Origin: Pedobacter sp. KBW06
GTDB taxonomy: Bacteria > Bacteroidota > Bacteroidia > Sphingobacteriales > Sphingobacteriaceae
Length of the DNA stretch: 64,000 nucleotides
Direction: 5' to 3'
NCBI RefSeq assembly: GCF_003852525.1
Contig: NZ_QAJL01000001.1
Coordinates: 668,983-732,982 of the forward strand
A program made the position numbers and the translations under genes. Shown here in pieces: positions 8,164 to 16,891 of this stretch (position 1 is the first letter of the stretch; every line of letters starts with the position of its first letter). The notes below the pieces were generated by a model, which had not been told where the DNA came from, searched no databases, and saw nothing but the letters and a program-made list of their open reading frames with translations.

Positions 8164-10461
8164 TCAACCACCTCCCTGCTTTGAACCGGCGAAGGCTTTG
8201 GTTTTCAGGCCCCAGCTCCAGTTTTCCCGGATCGTTGACTTTACCGGCAGGATGTTAAATTTGCTCGTATCGTATCCCGCCGAGAGTAAGATCGTTTCGC
8301 CGGGAATGGTAGAAAAGCTGAGGTTCATTTTCCCTTCATGCTCAAATACCGTAAAGGCGAGTTCTTTCCTTTTGTCGGAACTTACCATGCTCACTTTCAT
8401 ATCGGTCTGCACCTGGCAGCTATCCCCTTTGGTGCTGAAAATCCGTATAAACGAAGTGGCACCATCTTCCCTGTTCGCAGAAACCAGAAATCCACCTTCC
8501 GCACGCAATTTATCAAATGACACATTTTTCCATTGATCAGGGACGGCAGGGAAAACCCTTATTTTGCCTGCCCAGCTTTGGATCAGCAGCTCCTGAATAG
8601 AAGTAGCCGCAGAGAGTGGGGTTTCGATCACCGGACCGGACTCCTGATACAGGGTATTGGGCTTGATGAACTGGTCAAACAGCTGGTTCAACAGCTCGCA
8701 GGATTCATTTCCTTTCCCCATCATGGCATTGATCGAAGCTGCACCGGTAAAGGTATAACCCTGCAAAGCACCTTTGAGTGAAATCCAGTGGTTCAGGGAT
8801 TTCTCTATGAGCTCCCTGTTCTCCGGCTGATCGGCATTGATCAGGCGGTAAGGATAAATCATCAGCAGGTGGGAATAATGACGGTGTGAGCTCGTCAGGG
8901 GTACATCCTTCCCAATCATCAGACCGGTACTGTCTGCAGGATAAGGAACCAGATGTTCCATTACCGATTCCCATTTTTCGCGGTCTGCATCTTTCAGCCC
9001 TTCTTTTTTATCCAGTGCAATCAGCGTTTGCAAGCCCCAGCGCAAGCTGGATAAAGCGTAATTGGCATCTTCGGCATATTTGTACTCCGGAGAAAAAGAA
9101 GAAGGCAAATGAAAAACGCCTGCCTCATCTTTTTTCAAATGATACAAAAGATGGTTTACCGACCTTTTTAACAATGGGTAGATGTATTTTGCGAGTTCCT
9201 CCCGGTCTTTGGTATAAGCATAATACTGATGATAATAAAACATGACCCAGGTGAGGTTACCGAGTTCAAATTGCCCATGCTCTTTATTGGCCTCCAGCAA
9301 TGGAGACACCAGGTCATATCCCGTCGTCCGCCCGATAGCGGCCGCATCTTTCTGCCATTCCGTGGGAACATTAGCGATCAGGTTTGCCAGGTTTTTATTC
9401 AGGGTATTGAACAGCGATTTACCCAGTTCCATATGATTGGAGGCAAAAATCGGGGAATAGGTTAATTGTGTATTGAGGTTCCACCAAATGCCCGGCCATG
9501 GTGTTTTACTGGTAAACCATGGCCCCATCAGGTCGACCATCGGCTTATTGGCCCTGGTTGCCGCAGCCAGCTTATACAGCTGAATCCAGTAAAAACTTTC
9601 CATCCGCTGATCCGGAAGAGAAAGAAAGCTCTGCTGGTAAAACTGATGCCACCATTTCTGATGCGCGGCAAAAACAACCGGCATCTTTGTGGCGATGAAG
9701 CTGTTAATTGCAGTCGTTGCCTCCTTTACTTCATCCAGCTGCCCCTCCCCGTCATATCCGACAGAAATCAGCATGGTGCTTTCATTTGGCCCTTTTTTCG
9801 CCGTCCAGGCCGTGGCATACCCGCCACCGTTTAAGAGCAATTGATGACAAAGAGAAAATATTCCTGATTTTTTAAGGGAGAAGGCCGGGTTTTCCGGATA
9901 TACTTCAGGATTTCCGGTATTGTTCTGGTTCATGCGCGGACTTTTACTGTTTTCCGCTACAAACTGCCAGTTGATGTTTTTTTCCTGTTGTGTGCCTTTT
10001 GCACGGATATAAATGACATTGTTGTTGGCGGCCACAAATGAGCTGAATTCCAGGCTTCCTTTGCTGGTATAGATGGTCCCCTCAGCTTTTGCATTATAGA
10101 TGTCCAGACTCATCTTAGCTCCGGTGATTTTACCTATGGTCTTCAGTGTCATCCTTCCGATAGGTAATCTTGGCCGGGAAATCAGCGCTTCCGAAAGTGC
10201 CGTTCCCTGATGTTCCCGCTGGTCGGTAACATCGGTTCTTCCGATGTCAAACCGGATGGTATAATCGTCTTCTTTGTAGATATTGGTTCCCAGCAAACCG
10301 TTCCCCAGTAAGATGCCTGTGTAATAACTTGTGCTGATGGAATCCCAGCGCATGGTCTGGCGCTTCATGTAATCCCCCCAATTGATTTCCGGATTTTTTA
10401 CCTGGGCAGCCACCGCGATGCTGCATAACAAAAAGACAAAACCAGAGTAAATCTGTTTCAT
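8164..10461 (-). CDS. GH95-like glycoside hydrolase (alpha-L-fucosidase/galactosidase type)
   Basis: 765 residues with a signal peptide ending VAAQ. The N-terminal beta-sandwich (about 25-260) leads to an (alpha/alpha)6 catalytic domain (about 280-690) and a C-terminal beta domain. GH95 landmarks can be seen: WWNLNTQ with N328 and N330 at the paired-asparagine position, SFSPEY with E459 at the general-acid position, and SSHRHYSHLLMIYP (525-538), matching the family HRHxSHL motif. GH95 enzymes are inverting and release terminal alpha-L-fucose or L-galactose; the precise sugar here is inferred only at family level. It is 116 bases after the VKOR fusion gene and shares promoter motifs with the GH116 gene, so the two probably act on one glycan. 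Confidence 0.78.
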   Translation of the reverse strand: MKQIYSGFVFLLCSIAVAAQVKNPEINWGDYMKRQTMRWDSISTSYYTGILLGNGLLGTNIYKEDDYTIRFDIGRTDVTDQREHQGTALSEALISRPRLPIGRMTLKTIGKITGAKMSLDIYNAKAEGTIYTSKGSLEFSSFVAANNNVIYIRAKGTQQEKNINWQFVAENSKSPRMNQNNTGNPEVYPENPAFSLKKSGIFSLCHQLLLNGGGYATAWTAKKGPNESTMLISVGYDGEGQLDEVKEATTAINSFIATKMPVVFAAHQKWWHQFYQQSFLSLPDQRMESFYWIQLYKLAAATRANKPMVDLMGPWFTSKTPWPGIWWNLNTQLTYSPIFASNHMELGKSLFNTLNKNLANLIANVPTEWQKDAAAIGRTTGYDLVSPLLEANKEHGQFELGNLTWVMFYYHQYYAYTKDREELAKYIYPLLKRSVNHLLYHLKKDEAGVFHLPSSFSPEYKYAEDANYALSSLRWGLQTLIALDKKEGLKDADREKWESVMEHLVPYPADSTGLMIGKDVPLTSSHRHYSHLLMIYPYRLINADQPENRELIEKSLNHWISLKGALQGYTFTGAASINAMMGKGNESCELLNQLFDQFIKPNTLYQESGPVIETPLSAATSIQELLIQSWAGKIRVFPAVPDQWKNVSFDKLRAEGGFLVSANREDGATSFIRIFSTKGDSCQVQTDMKVSMVSSDKRKELAFTVFEHEGKMNLSFSTIPGETILLSAGYDTSKFNILPVKSTIRENWSWGLKTKAFAGSKQGGG

Positions 10462-10479
10462 AAGATTAAATTTAAGATG

Positions 10480-10567
10480 TCCATACCCCCTATGGATGAA
10501 TCCTTTAATTAAATCTAGTCAGATTTACTCAAAATTTTGCCAATATGCCAAAAAAGCTTAATGTTAT
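10480..10567 (-). promoter_or_regulatory. GH95-like gene promoter region with shared motif pair
   Basis: AATTAAATCTA at 10507-10517 and ATGCCAAAA-N3-CTTAAT at 10545-10562 repeat the arrangement before the GH116 gene with the same 38-base offset. An inverted repeat TCCATA-N5-TATGGA at 10480-10496 lies between the presumed -7 (TAGATTTA, minus strand) and the start codon. This suggests one transcription factor controlling both hydrolases; the factor is not identified. Confidence 0.45.
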
Positions 10568-10577
10568 ACCCAAATCC

Positions 10578-12161
10578 CTAAATATCCATGAACTGGATAT
10601 CTTCCAGCCTGTAAGGGTCCATTAGTTTATATCCATTGACAAGAATGGTCGGTGTAAAGGTAATTTCAGCCATTTCGCACCAGGCTTTTTGCTTTTCTGT
10701 TACCGTATTGATTTCTTCATTGATCTTTACGGGGTACTGACTGGCCCAGGTATCGTAGTCTTTACTGCTTTGCTTATACCAGCCGTTTAATGCTTCACCT
10801 ACATATTTTCCATCTTTGGAAAGGCTCAGTGCAGTAACATGCCTGGCCACTTTTGTGCGGGCATCCTCCTCGGTATTTGCTGTAGTAAATAAAATCTTCA
10901 GCTGCAGGTCTTCCCGGGTCAGCAACCATTCGTCCAGCATTTTATGAGTGGCAGCACATGGTCCGCAAAAAGGGTTGGTGACCATCGTGATGATCGTTTC
11001 TGCATTCGGATTGCCCAGTTTAATGGCCTGCAATTCTTCAGGTACGGCATAACGTGGTTGTCCGGTCAGCAATTTATTAAACAAATCACTATTGTATTTG
11101 AAGCCTTTGAGCTGTTGTTTCAGGTGTTTCGTTTGCCCGGCCTTAGTAAGAAAAGGTTTGATGAATGCCCAGATGGCAATTGGAAGTAAAAAACAAACCG
11201 CCACAGCCGGAAGCACCGAAAGAGGGATGTCAAAGGTATAAGAGGAATTCATCAGGAAAGCAAAAGCTTCCAGCCAGAGTACGCCTTGTATCGTGCAGCA
11301 CAGTACACACCAGTTTTTAATCTTGATCTGGTATCCGATGGAATAAAAAGTATAAGGTAAGGAAGCCACACATAGCCAGGCCAGTAAGCTGACGGATTGC
11401 GGATACAATAACAGGGAAAGAAAGGAGCCTGCAAAATAGAACATGCCTACTTCACTCCAGCTTAGCCAGCTGGTCACTTTGGCCGCATCCGACTTTAAGA
11501 TCGCATTACAGTTATTTTCTTTTCCAAGGCTGCATAAATTCTGTATAAAGGGATTGTTGCCGTCAATACTGTGCATCAGCAACAACACGCTCACCACCAG
11601 CCCTACCAGTTTTACGACCAGTAAGCCCCCATAGGCAATACTTATTCCTGAGTAATTGATGGAAGCTGCAATACATGCCAGCAACAGCAGGATTAAAAAG
11701 GGAGCACGGGCCTGATCGAACCAGCCTTTAAGCAATTCCATACTGTAATTTTCTTCACCACTGTGCGCTTCTTTTTGGGCATACAACAGAATTCCGTCCC
11801 AGTTCCTGAGGAAATCTGCTTCTTCCATCACTGCCTTTTTCTCCGTTTCGTTGCTATAGGTTACTTTCCCGTTTGCAATCCCATGGATCAGCACAAACCT
11901 TCCACCGCTATCTTTGAAATGCGCAATTAAAGGAAAAGAAAGGTCTGCAGCATTATAATCAGCTTTGTCTATTCTATAGGTTTCGTGGGGGATCCTCCAG
12001 CCATTTAAGGAATCACTAATCGCCAGCAAACTCGGATATTCCGGATGCTCATTCAAAGTATTAATGGCTGTAAACTTGCTTACATTGACCTGAAGCGCTT
12101 TTATAAGGGAGATAACAACGGCTTCAGAATTTTCCAGCCTGGATTGCAATGGGTTTATCAT
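10578..12161 (-). CDS. Inactive C39-like / VKOR / thioredoxin fusion
   Basis: 527 residues. Residues 1-125 resemble a peptidase C39 fold, but the catalytic Cys is absent (ALQVNVSKFTAINTL) and the usual His position is Arg (GRFVLIHGI), so no protease activity is expected. Residues 150-335 form membrane helices of a vitamin K epoxide reductase domain, with loop cysteines C210 and C218 and active-site CVLC (285-288). Residues 370-527 are a thioredoxin-like domain with FCGPC (399-402) and a cis-Pro in FTPT. The protein should pass electrons from thiols to quinone, oxidising disulfides in periplasmic proteins. Such fusions accompany secreted-peptide loci in Bacteroidota; the LanC-like operon at the left edge fits that, but the link is inference. 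Confidence 0.85.
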   Translation of the reverse strand: MINPLQSRLENSEAVVISLIKALQVNVSKFTAINTLNEHPEYPSLLAISDSLNGWRIPHETYRIDKADYNAADLSFPLIAHFKDSGGRFVLIHGIANGKVTYSNETEKKAVMEEADFLRNWDGILLYAQKEAHSGEENYSMELLKGWFDQARAPFLILLLLACIAASINYSGISIAYGGLLVVKLVGLVVSVLLLMHSIDGNNPFIQNLCSLGKENNCNAILKSDAAKVTSWLSWSEVGMFYFAGSFLSLLLYPQSVSLLAWLCVASLPYTFYSIGYQIKIKNWCVLCCTIQGVLWLEAFAFLMNSSYTFDIPLSVLPAVAVCFLLPIAIWAFIKPFLTKAGQTKHLKQQLKGFKYNSDLFNKLLTGQPRYAVPEELQAIKLGNPNAETIITMVTNPFCGPCAATHKMLDEWLLTREDLQLKILFTTANTEEDARTKVARHVTALSLSKDGKYVGEALNGWYKQSSKDYDTWASQYPVKINEEINTVTEKQKAWCEMAEITFTPTILVNGYKLMDPYRLEDIQFMDI

Positions 12162-12445
12162 ATAGAGAACAGTTGATTTACAAAAAGGAATATTTACACC
12201 TGAATAAATTTACTTTACAAACATTAGGAACAATTGAGTTAAACTAATCTACAAAAAACATAAGCACATTTGCAATATATTTTCTTATAATATTTAACTA
12301 ATTATCATCTCCTTTATTAAATCCAGAAAAAAGCAGGTGTTTTCATTTGACCAGACCTCAGAATTATAATACAAAGGCATGATTCATCTGATGAGAGGAA
12401 TAGAAAAACGTCCTTACCTTTGTCCCGACATTAAAACATCAAGAA
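12162..12445 (+). promoter_or_regulatory. Intergenic region with probable promoter of the ABM gene
   Basis: 284 AT-rich bases separate the divergent VKOR-fusion and ABM genes. TACCTTTG at 12415-12422 fits the Bacteroidota -7 consensus, 23 bases before the ATG at 12446. I checked the start codons on the minus strand here and found only very short frames, so there is no visible peptide precursor next to the C39-like gene. Confidence 0.45.
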
Positions 12446-12736
12446 ATGAGTATATACTTAACCGCTATTGTAAAAAGTAAAGAAGGCGCATCTGATGCGA
12501 TGAAAACACTCCTGCAACAACTTGTTGTGGAATCCAGAAAGGAAAATGCCTGTCTGCAATATGACCTGCATCAGGACCAGGAAAACCCCAATGTTTTTAT
12601 TTTCCATGAAATCTGGGAAAGCCGTAAAGGATGGGACCTTCACAATTCCCAACCCCATATTGCAGATTTTATAGCCGGTTCAGCAGATTTTATTGATGGA
12701 ACGGTACAAATTTATCACACAGAAAAGATCAGCTGA
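12446..12736 (+). CDS. Antibiotic biosynthesis monooxygenase (ABM) domain protein
   Basis: 96 residues making one ferredoxin-like ABM domain. The pattern is typical: LTAIVKSKEGASDAMKTLLQQLV, then ENACLQYDLHQDQENPNVFIFHEIWESRKGW and the IADFI end. Members such as YgiN act as small cofactor-free quinol or polyketide monooxygenases and dimerise through the sheet. The length is standard and the start is backed by a -7 element at 12415-12422. It is a single-gene unit converging on tam, and its substrate cannot be inferred. Confidence 0.88.
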   Translation: MSIYLTAIVKSKEGASDAMKTLLQQLVVESRKENACLQYDLHQDQENPNVFIFHEIWESRKGWDLHNSQPHIADFIAGSADFIDGTVQIYHTEKIS

Positions 12737-12743
12737 TCTGACA

Positions 12744-13508
12744 TTAGAATATCCCCGACATGAGGATTCGTTTAAACGGATAAAAAACAGGCTGCCGGGG
12801 ATATTCTTTCAGCAGTCTCTTTTGATATTCTTTGATGAAATCTTCTTTTAAACCTCCCTCCAGTCTTTCTACATAAGGGATCATTGCCGTGCCCGAAGTC
12901 CAGTCGTAAATGGCCATGGCATCTTTCAGAATATGCGGATAAATCTTTTCATAAACCGTGATTTCCCGGGCACCATTGTCGAACAGGATCCTGGAATAAT
13001 TTTCAATGGAAAGCACAGACAAACCTCTCAGCCAACCATCAAACGCCGTTTTAAAGGGTTCTTCGGCAGCGATGCTTCTAAGTGTACGGTGGGTAAAATG
13101 TTCATGATTTGAGGGAACCTGCACAGCGAGTTGCCCGCCTTCTTTAAGGGAAGCAATGATTTCAGGAAACAATTGCTGATGTCCGTCGATCCATTGCAAT
13201 GCGGCATTTGAAAAGATGAGGTCATATGTTGCCCCGCTTTGGAGATGTGCCTCAATCTCTGATTGCTCAAAACTCAGGTTCTTCCGGCTAAAAGTGCCGG
13301 CATCTCTCAACATCTCGGCCGAAGCATCGATGCCCAGGACCTCTGCACCGGGCAGCTGATCGCTCAGCTTACGGGTCAGTTCCCCGGTTCCGCAACCGAG
13401 GTCTATCACTTTCAAATCCGGCCTTACCTTTACCAGCGACAGCAAATCATAAAAAGGCTGGTAGCGTTGTTCTTTAAAAGTATTATAGATATCCGGATTC
13501 CATGCCAT
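12744..13508 (-). CDS. tam: Trans-aconitate 2-methyltransferase
   Basis: 254 residues, the usual length. The N-terminus AWNPDIYNTFKEQR matches the Tam signature (WNPxxYxxFxxER). The SAM-binding motif is VIDLGCGTGEL (34-44), followed by GIDASAEML and the family-typical FSNAALQWIDGHQQLFP. Tam methylates trans-aconitate formed by side reaction of aconitase, relieving its inhibition of the TCA cycle. It is transcribed alone, facing the ABM gene across 7 bases. The identification rests on the whole-length pattern and not only on the SAM motif. Confidence 0.85.
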   Translation of the reverse strand: MAWNPDIYNTFKEQRYQPFYDLLSLVKVRPDLKVIDLGCGTGELTRKLSDQLPGAEVLGIDASAEMLRDAGTFSRKNLSFEQSEIEAHLQSGATYDLIFSNAALQWIDGHQQLFPEIIASLKEGGQLAVQVPSNHEHFTHRTLRSIAAEEPFKTAFDGWLRGLSVLSIENYSRILFDNGAREITVYEKIYPHILKDAMAIYDWTSGTAMIPYVERLEGGLKEDFIKEYQKRLLKEYPRQPVFYPFKRILMSGIF

Positions 13509-13526
13509 AAGTTCCTGTCTTTTTAT

Positions 13527-13557
13527 AAATGCCCGGCCTGTTACCGGCCGGGCATTT
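13527..13557 (-). terminator. Hairpin terminator after the OmpA-family gene
   Basis: Perfect 12-bp arms AAATGCCCGGCC (13527-13538) and GGCCGGGCATTT (13546-13557) surround a 7-base loop. It lies 17 bases past the OmpA-family stop codon and upstream of tam, both on the minus strand. Confidence 0.75.
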
Positions 13558-13573
13558 CCTTCGTTATTAATGA

Positions 13574-14932
13574 TTATTTTTGAATTACACGAATGTCAAT
13601 ACGACGGTTTTGGGCCCTTCCTTCAGGCGTATCATTGCTGGCAATGGGGTGCTCAGGACCATAACCTTCTGCTTCCAGACGCTTCGCATCTACCCCCAGT
13701 TTCACCAGCTCCTGCACTGCTGCATTTGCCCTTTCGTTTGATATTTTCTTGTTTACCCCAGCATCACCGGTATTATCGGTATAACCTCCCATTTTCAGCT
13801 TTAGGTTTGGATAAGCTTTTAAAATCGCAGTGATATTTTTTAACTGTTCCTGTGATTCGGCCTTTAGTGTGCTTTTTCCGGTTTCAAAGTATAACCTGTC
13901 AAAAGTAAACCAGGTGGTTTTATCCACTGCTTTATCCTTGTCTTCAATAAAGGAGATCAACCTGTTTTCTACAGAATTCTCTCCGATACTGATCTCCGTT
14001 CCGTCCGGTAGTTTTTTAGTAATCCGGGCTCCCAGGTCCCTTACAAAATCTCCGGCTTCATTTAATTTACCGGCAATGGCACCAGTTACGGCCTCTGCCC
14101 CTGCTTTCATCGCCGTTCCGGCAGAGTCCATGCGACTTCCCATCGAATCTACTTTCGCTGATAAAGAGTCTGCGCTGACGTTCATCTTAGATGTATTACA
14201 TCCTGACCTGCCCATGATCCACCAGGCCCCTACCAGGATGATCAATAAAGGAATCAGCCATTTTAAAAAGCCGCCGCCCGATCTGGTATCACCGGATGGT
14301 CCGTAATTTATCGGGGCAACTTTCGGGACCTCTACTTTTGGCAGTTCTACTTTCGGCACTTCTACCACCGGTATTTCTACTTTCGGAATATCGACATTTG
14401 GCATATTGATGCCCGCCAGACCTAAAGAATCCCCTAAACCTTGCGGAAGGGCAGCAGTAATGTCGGCTTTACTTTCAAAAATTTTTCCTAATAAATCGGT
14501 AATGCTCCATCCTTTACCTGCCATTATCTTTGCAATAAATCCGGTAACCAAAGGGGCAATCATTGCCAGTAAACCTGCCGATTTATCAGCAGACAATCCA
14601 CTGGATGAAGAAAGGGACCCGCTGATCGCATCACTATCTTTACCAAACAAGCCACCTAACATTGACTTTCCTTTCTCCAGTAAAGCATCATCTCCGCTGC
14701 CGAGTAAATCTTCAGTCTGACTTACCGTACCTGAATTGGTCACATTGGAGAGTATTTTGCCCAGAAAGCCTGAATCAGCTCCGGCTCCGTTTTTCAGGAT
14801 CCCGGCAAGGATGGCGGGAATACCTGCAGCAAACCCGGTTTTCACCTGGTCCTCGGTTACGCCAGCTTTCTGGCTTAAAGATGAGACCACATCCGGGCTT
14901 ACCTCATTCTTTAACATTTCAATTAAATTCAT
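13574..14932 (-). CDS. DUF937 (YidB-like) / OmpA-domain fusion protein
   Basis: 452 residues. Residues 1-160 form a glycine/serine-rich helical DUF937 (YidB-like) domain. A proline-valine-lysine repeat follows (about 178-206), then one membrane helix (222-241), a helical linker and a C-terminal OmpA peptidoglycan-binding domain (about 345-450) with GGYTDNTGD and NRRIDIRV. The OmpA domain should bind peptidoglycan in the periplasm; the DUF937 part would then be cytoplasmic or membrane-adjacent because there is no signal peptide. This arrangement resembles an inner-membrane envelope anchor more than a porin. A strong hairpin follows the gene. Confidence 0.85.
   Translation of the reverse strand: MNLIEMLKNEVSPDVVSSLSQKAGVTEDQVKTGFAAGIPAILAGILKNGAGADSGFLGKILSNVTNSGTVSQTEDLLGSGDDALLEKGKSMLGGLFGKDSDAISGSLSSSSGLSADKSAGLLAMIAPLVTGFIAKIMAGKGWSITDLLGKIFESKADITAALPQGLGDSLGLAGINMPNVDIPKVEIPVVEVPKVELPKVEVPKVAPINYGPSGDTRSGGGFLKWLIPLLIILVGAWWIMGRSGCNTSKMNVSADSLSAKVDSMGSRMDSAGTAMKAGAEAVTGAIAGKLNEAGDFVRDLGARITKKLPDGTEISIGENSVENRLISFIEDKDKAVDKTTWFTFDRLYFETGKSTLKAESQEQLKNITAILKAYPNLKLKMGGYTDNTGDAGVNKKISNERANAAVQELVKLGVDAKRLEAEGYGPEHPIASNDTPEGRAQNRRIDIRVIQK
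14320..14403 (-). repeat. 15-bp tandem repeat encoding VPKVE-type pentapeptides
   Basis: Within the DUF937-OmpA gene, 15-base units repeat about five times with variation, encoding a run of IPKVE, VPKVE and LPKVE pentapeptides (residues about 178-206). The peptide is a stiff, proline-rich linker between the DUF937 domain and the membrane helix. Such in-frame repeats can vary in copy number between strains. Confidence 0.75.
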
Positions 14933-15293
14933 GTTTATAGGTTTTAGGTTAGAAATTTTAAATCATTATGCATCTTTCACAAAAAAGATATCCTAACTCA
15001 TAATATTCAAACCAACATGATACAACCCACCTATAATTTCAATCCGATACCATAACCAGCATCTACACCAATGCAAATTCAAACACTTAAAGTTGAAAAT
15101 CAGCGCCTTAAAACAATTTAACAATAAAAGAAGTTTTTTGTTTGGCTCTTGCCTGTCATTACATCAGCAATATTCTGTTTATACTTTAAGGTAAAATATC
15201 CATGACCTGTGGCCCTGTGATTTTTTGAACCTGAAAAAGCTCCCTATATTTGGTATTTATTACCCATTATAAACAGAAATCAAAAATCACCCG
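14933..15293 (+). promoter_or_regulatory. Intergenic region with esterase promoter
   Basis: 361 AT-rich bases lie between the divergent OmpA-family and esterase genes. TTTTTTG at 15221-15227 and TATATTTG at 15245-15252 fit the Bacteroidota -33 and -7 elements with 17 bases between, giving a start near 15259. I see no gene or strong repeat in the rest. Confidence 0.55.
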
Positions 15294-16172
15294 ATGAAAA
15301 CAGCATCCTTAGTACTATTACTCAGCTTTTTTATGAACCTTTCTTTTGCCCAAAAGAATGGAAAAGACACCGATAAAAGCAGCCCCATGGTTATTGGATC
15401 TGTCCAGAAGATCCCCTCAAAAATATTAGGAGAAGAAAGAAAAATCAGCATTTATCTTCCTGAAGACTATAAACAAAACGACACCACCAGGTATCCGGTT
15501 ATCTATGTCCTTGATGGAGGTGTGAATGAAGATTTTATCCATATTGCGGGAATTGTAAGGTTCAATACCCAACCCTGGATCAACAGGTTTCCTAAATCTA
15601 TAGTGGTAGGGATAGAGAACACGAACAGGAAACGCGATTTCAGCTTTGCTGTACCTAACCTGGATTTCGTAGAGAAAATGGGCTTTAAGAAAGAAAGCTT
15701 CCCCGCAGTAGGCGGATCGGCTAAATACATCGCTTTTCTGGAAAAAGAATTGCAGCCTTACATCAGCAAAAAGTATAAAACAACGGCTCAGAAAACAGTA
15801 ATCGGTGAATCTTTTGCCGGACTCCTGGCCACGGAGATCTTATTGAAACACCGCGACCTGTTCAGTACCTATATCATTGTCACGCCCAGCCTGTGGTGGG
15901 GAAATGAATCTCTGCTGGCGGAAGCAGGGAAATTGCTGAAAACAGGAAATAACAGCAATGTTCAGGTCTATGTTGGCGCCTGCAGTAAAGAAGAAGACCT
16001 GACCATGTATAACGACGCAGTAGCACTGGGAGAAGTATTGAAACAGGATGGGGTAAACCTTAAACAGGTTCAGTTTGACTATATGCCAAATGAAATTCAT
16101 TCTACAGCCATCCATCAGGCGGTTTACAATGCATTCAAATTATTATACCCTAAAACAGAATATCAAAAATAA
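15294..16172 (+). CDS. Alpha/beta-hydrolase esterase (esterase D / IroE-like)
   Basis: 292 residues with a signal peptide ending SFAQ. The nucleophile elbow is GESFAG (S173), preceded by RYPVIYVLDGG and followed by a likely acidic residue and a histidine (NEIHSTAIH, about residues 265-273). This pattern belongs to the esterase D/enterochelin-esterase-like family, which hydrolyses carboxylic esters, including acyl-sugar or siderophore esters. Periplasmic location is inferred from the signal peptide. It is preceded by a well-formed promoter and followed by a terminator, so it is a single-gene unit. The substrate is unknown. Confidence 0.82.
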   Translation: MKTASLVLLLSFFMNLSFAQKNGKDTDKSSPMVIGSVQKIPSKILGEERKISIYLPEDYKQNDTTRYPVIYVLDGGVNEDFIHIAGIVRFNTQPWINRFPKSIVVGIENTNRKRDFSFAVPNLDFVEKMGFKKESFPAVGGSAKYIAFLEKELQPYISKKYKTTAQKTVIGESFAGLLATEILLKHRDLFSTYIIVTPSLWWGNESLLAEAGKLLKTGNNSNVQVYVGACSKEEDLTMYNDAVALGEVLKQDGVNLKQVQFDYMPNEIHSTAIHQAVYNAFKLLYPKTEYQK

Positions 16173-16200
16173 GGCTGCAACAGCAGTGCTGATACCCAGC

Positions 16201-16231
16201 AAAGCCCCTGGAATTTCATCCCAGGGGCTTT
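16201..16231. terminator. Bidirectional terminator between convergent genes
   Basis: AAAGCCCCTGG (16201-16211) pairs perfectly with CCAGGGGCTTT (16221-16231), a stem of 11 bp with a 9-base loop. It lies between the ends of the esterase (+) and GNAT (-) genes, with A and T runs in the arms that suit either direction. Confidence 0.8.
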
Positions 16232-16253
16232 GTGGTAAACGGATCCTGAGTAC

Positions 16254-16712
16254 TTATTTGATCAGTTCCTGCTTCCACCAGTTGTAATAGTTGTGTTCCC
16301 CGTCCAATTCAAATCCACATCTTGGATACAGCTTGTTCCCGATCTCGTTTGTCTTCTGGGTTTCCAGCAAAAGGCCACAGGCATCGGTCTCCTCACAAAA
16401 ATCCTTACACCTGTCAATAATTTTGACCGATAATCCAAGGCCCCTGTAATCAGGGTGGACAAACAGATCACTCAATAACCACTGGCGTTTCAGGGTCTTG
16501 TAATGAAATAAGGAATAAAGCTGGGCAAAGCCAACGGCCTTCCCATCTACCATGGCAAGAAAAGTCTCCGACTCGCCATTTGTAATCCGGTCCTTTAAAA
16601 AAGCGGTTGCCTTTCCCAGATCAGAGGGCTGCTCATAGAAAATCCTGTAGCTGTTAAATAATTCCGAAAACTCTTCCAGATGCGCCATACCTGCTTTTAC
16701 GATTTTTTCCAT
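16254..16712 (-). CDS. GNAT-family N-acetyltransferase
   Basis: 152 residues. The GNAT core is clear: AMVDGKAVGFAQLY, WLLSDLFVHPDYRGLGLSVKIID (acetyl-CoA binding, motif A) and LLETQKTNEIGNKLYPRCGFE. The family transfers acetyl from acetyl-CoA to amines; the acceptor is unknown. It is divergent from the MocR regulator at 16880 across 167 bases, a common pairing in which the regulator controls the neighbouring acetyltransferase. Confidence 0.87.
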   Translation of the reverse strand: MEKIVKAGMAHLEEFSELFNSYRIFYEQPSDLGKATAFLKDRITNGESETFLAMVDGKAVGFAQLYSLFHYKTLKRQWLLSDLFVHPDYRGLGLSVKIIDRCKDFCEETDACGLLLETQKTNEIGNKLYPRCGFELDGEHNYYNWWKQELIK

Positions 16713-16835
16713 TTAGCATTAAATTTTAAAGATTAAACAATGCGCAAAGCTTCCTAAAATCAGGAAACTTGTATTCCTCCAGTTTTTAGAATCTGATGGG
16801 TCCAGCTCATTTATCACAGAAAAACAATTTAAATT

Positions 16836-16891
16836 TGGTCCCTTAAGACCACAAGATTCACAGATAAGCATAGGACCGGATGTTAAGACCA
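16836..16891 (+). promoter_or_regulatory. Candidate MocR operator
   Basis: TTAAGACCA occurs twice as a direct repeat (16843-16851 and 16883-16891), and the first copy is also half of the inverted repeat TGGTC-N6-GACCA (16836-16851). MocR/PdxR regulators are known to bind combinations of direct and inverted repeats. The second copy overlaps the regulator's start codon, which would allow self-repression. Assignment is inferred from position. Confidence 0.4.

Noticed and set aside
14320-14403. Possible CRISPR-like short repeats
   Set aside because: Units are 15 bp, contiguous and in frame, encoding VPKVE pentapeptides; there are no spacers or cas genes.
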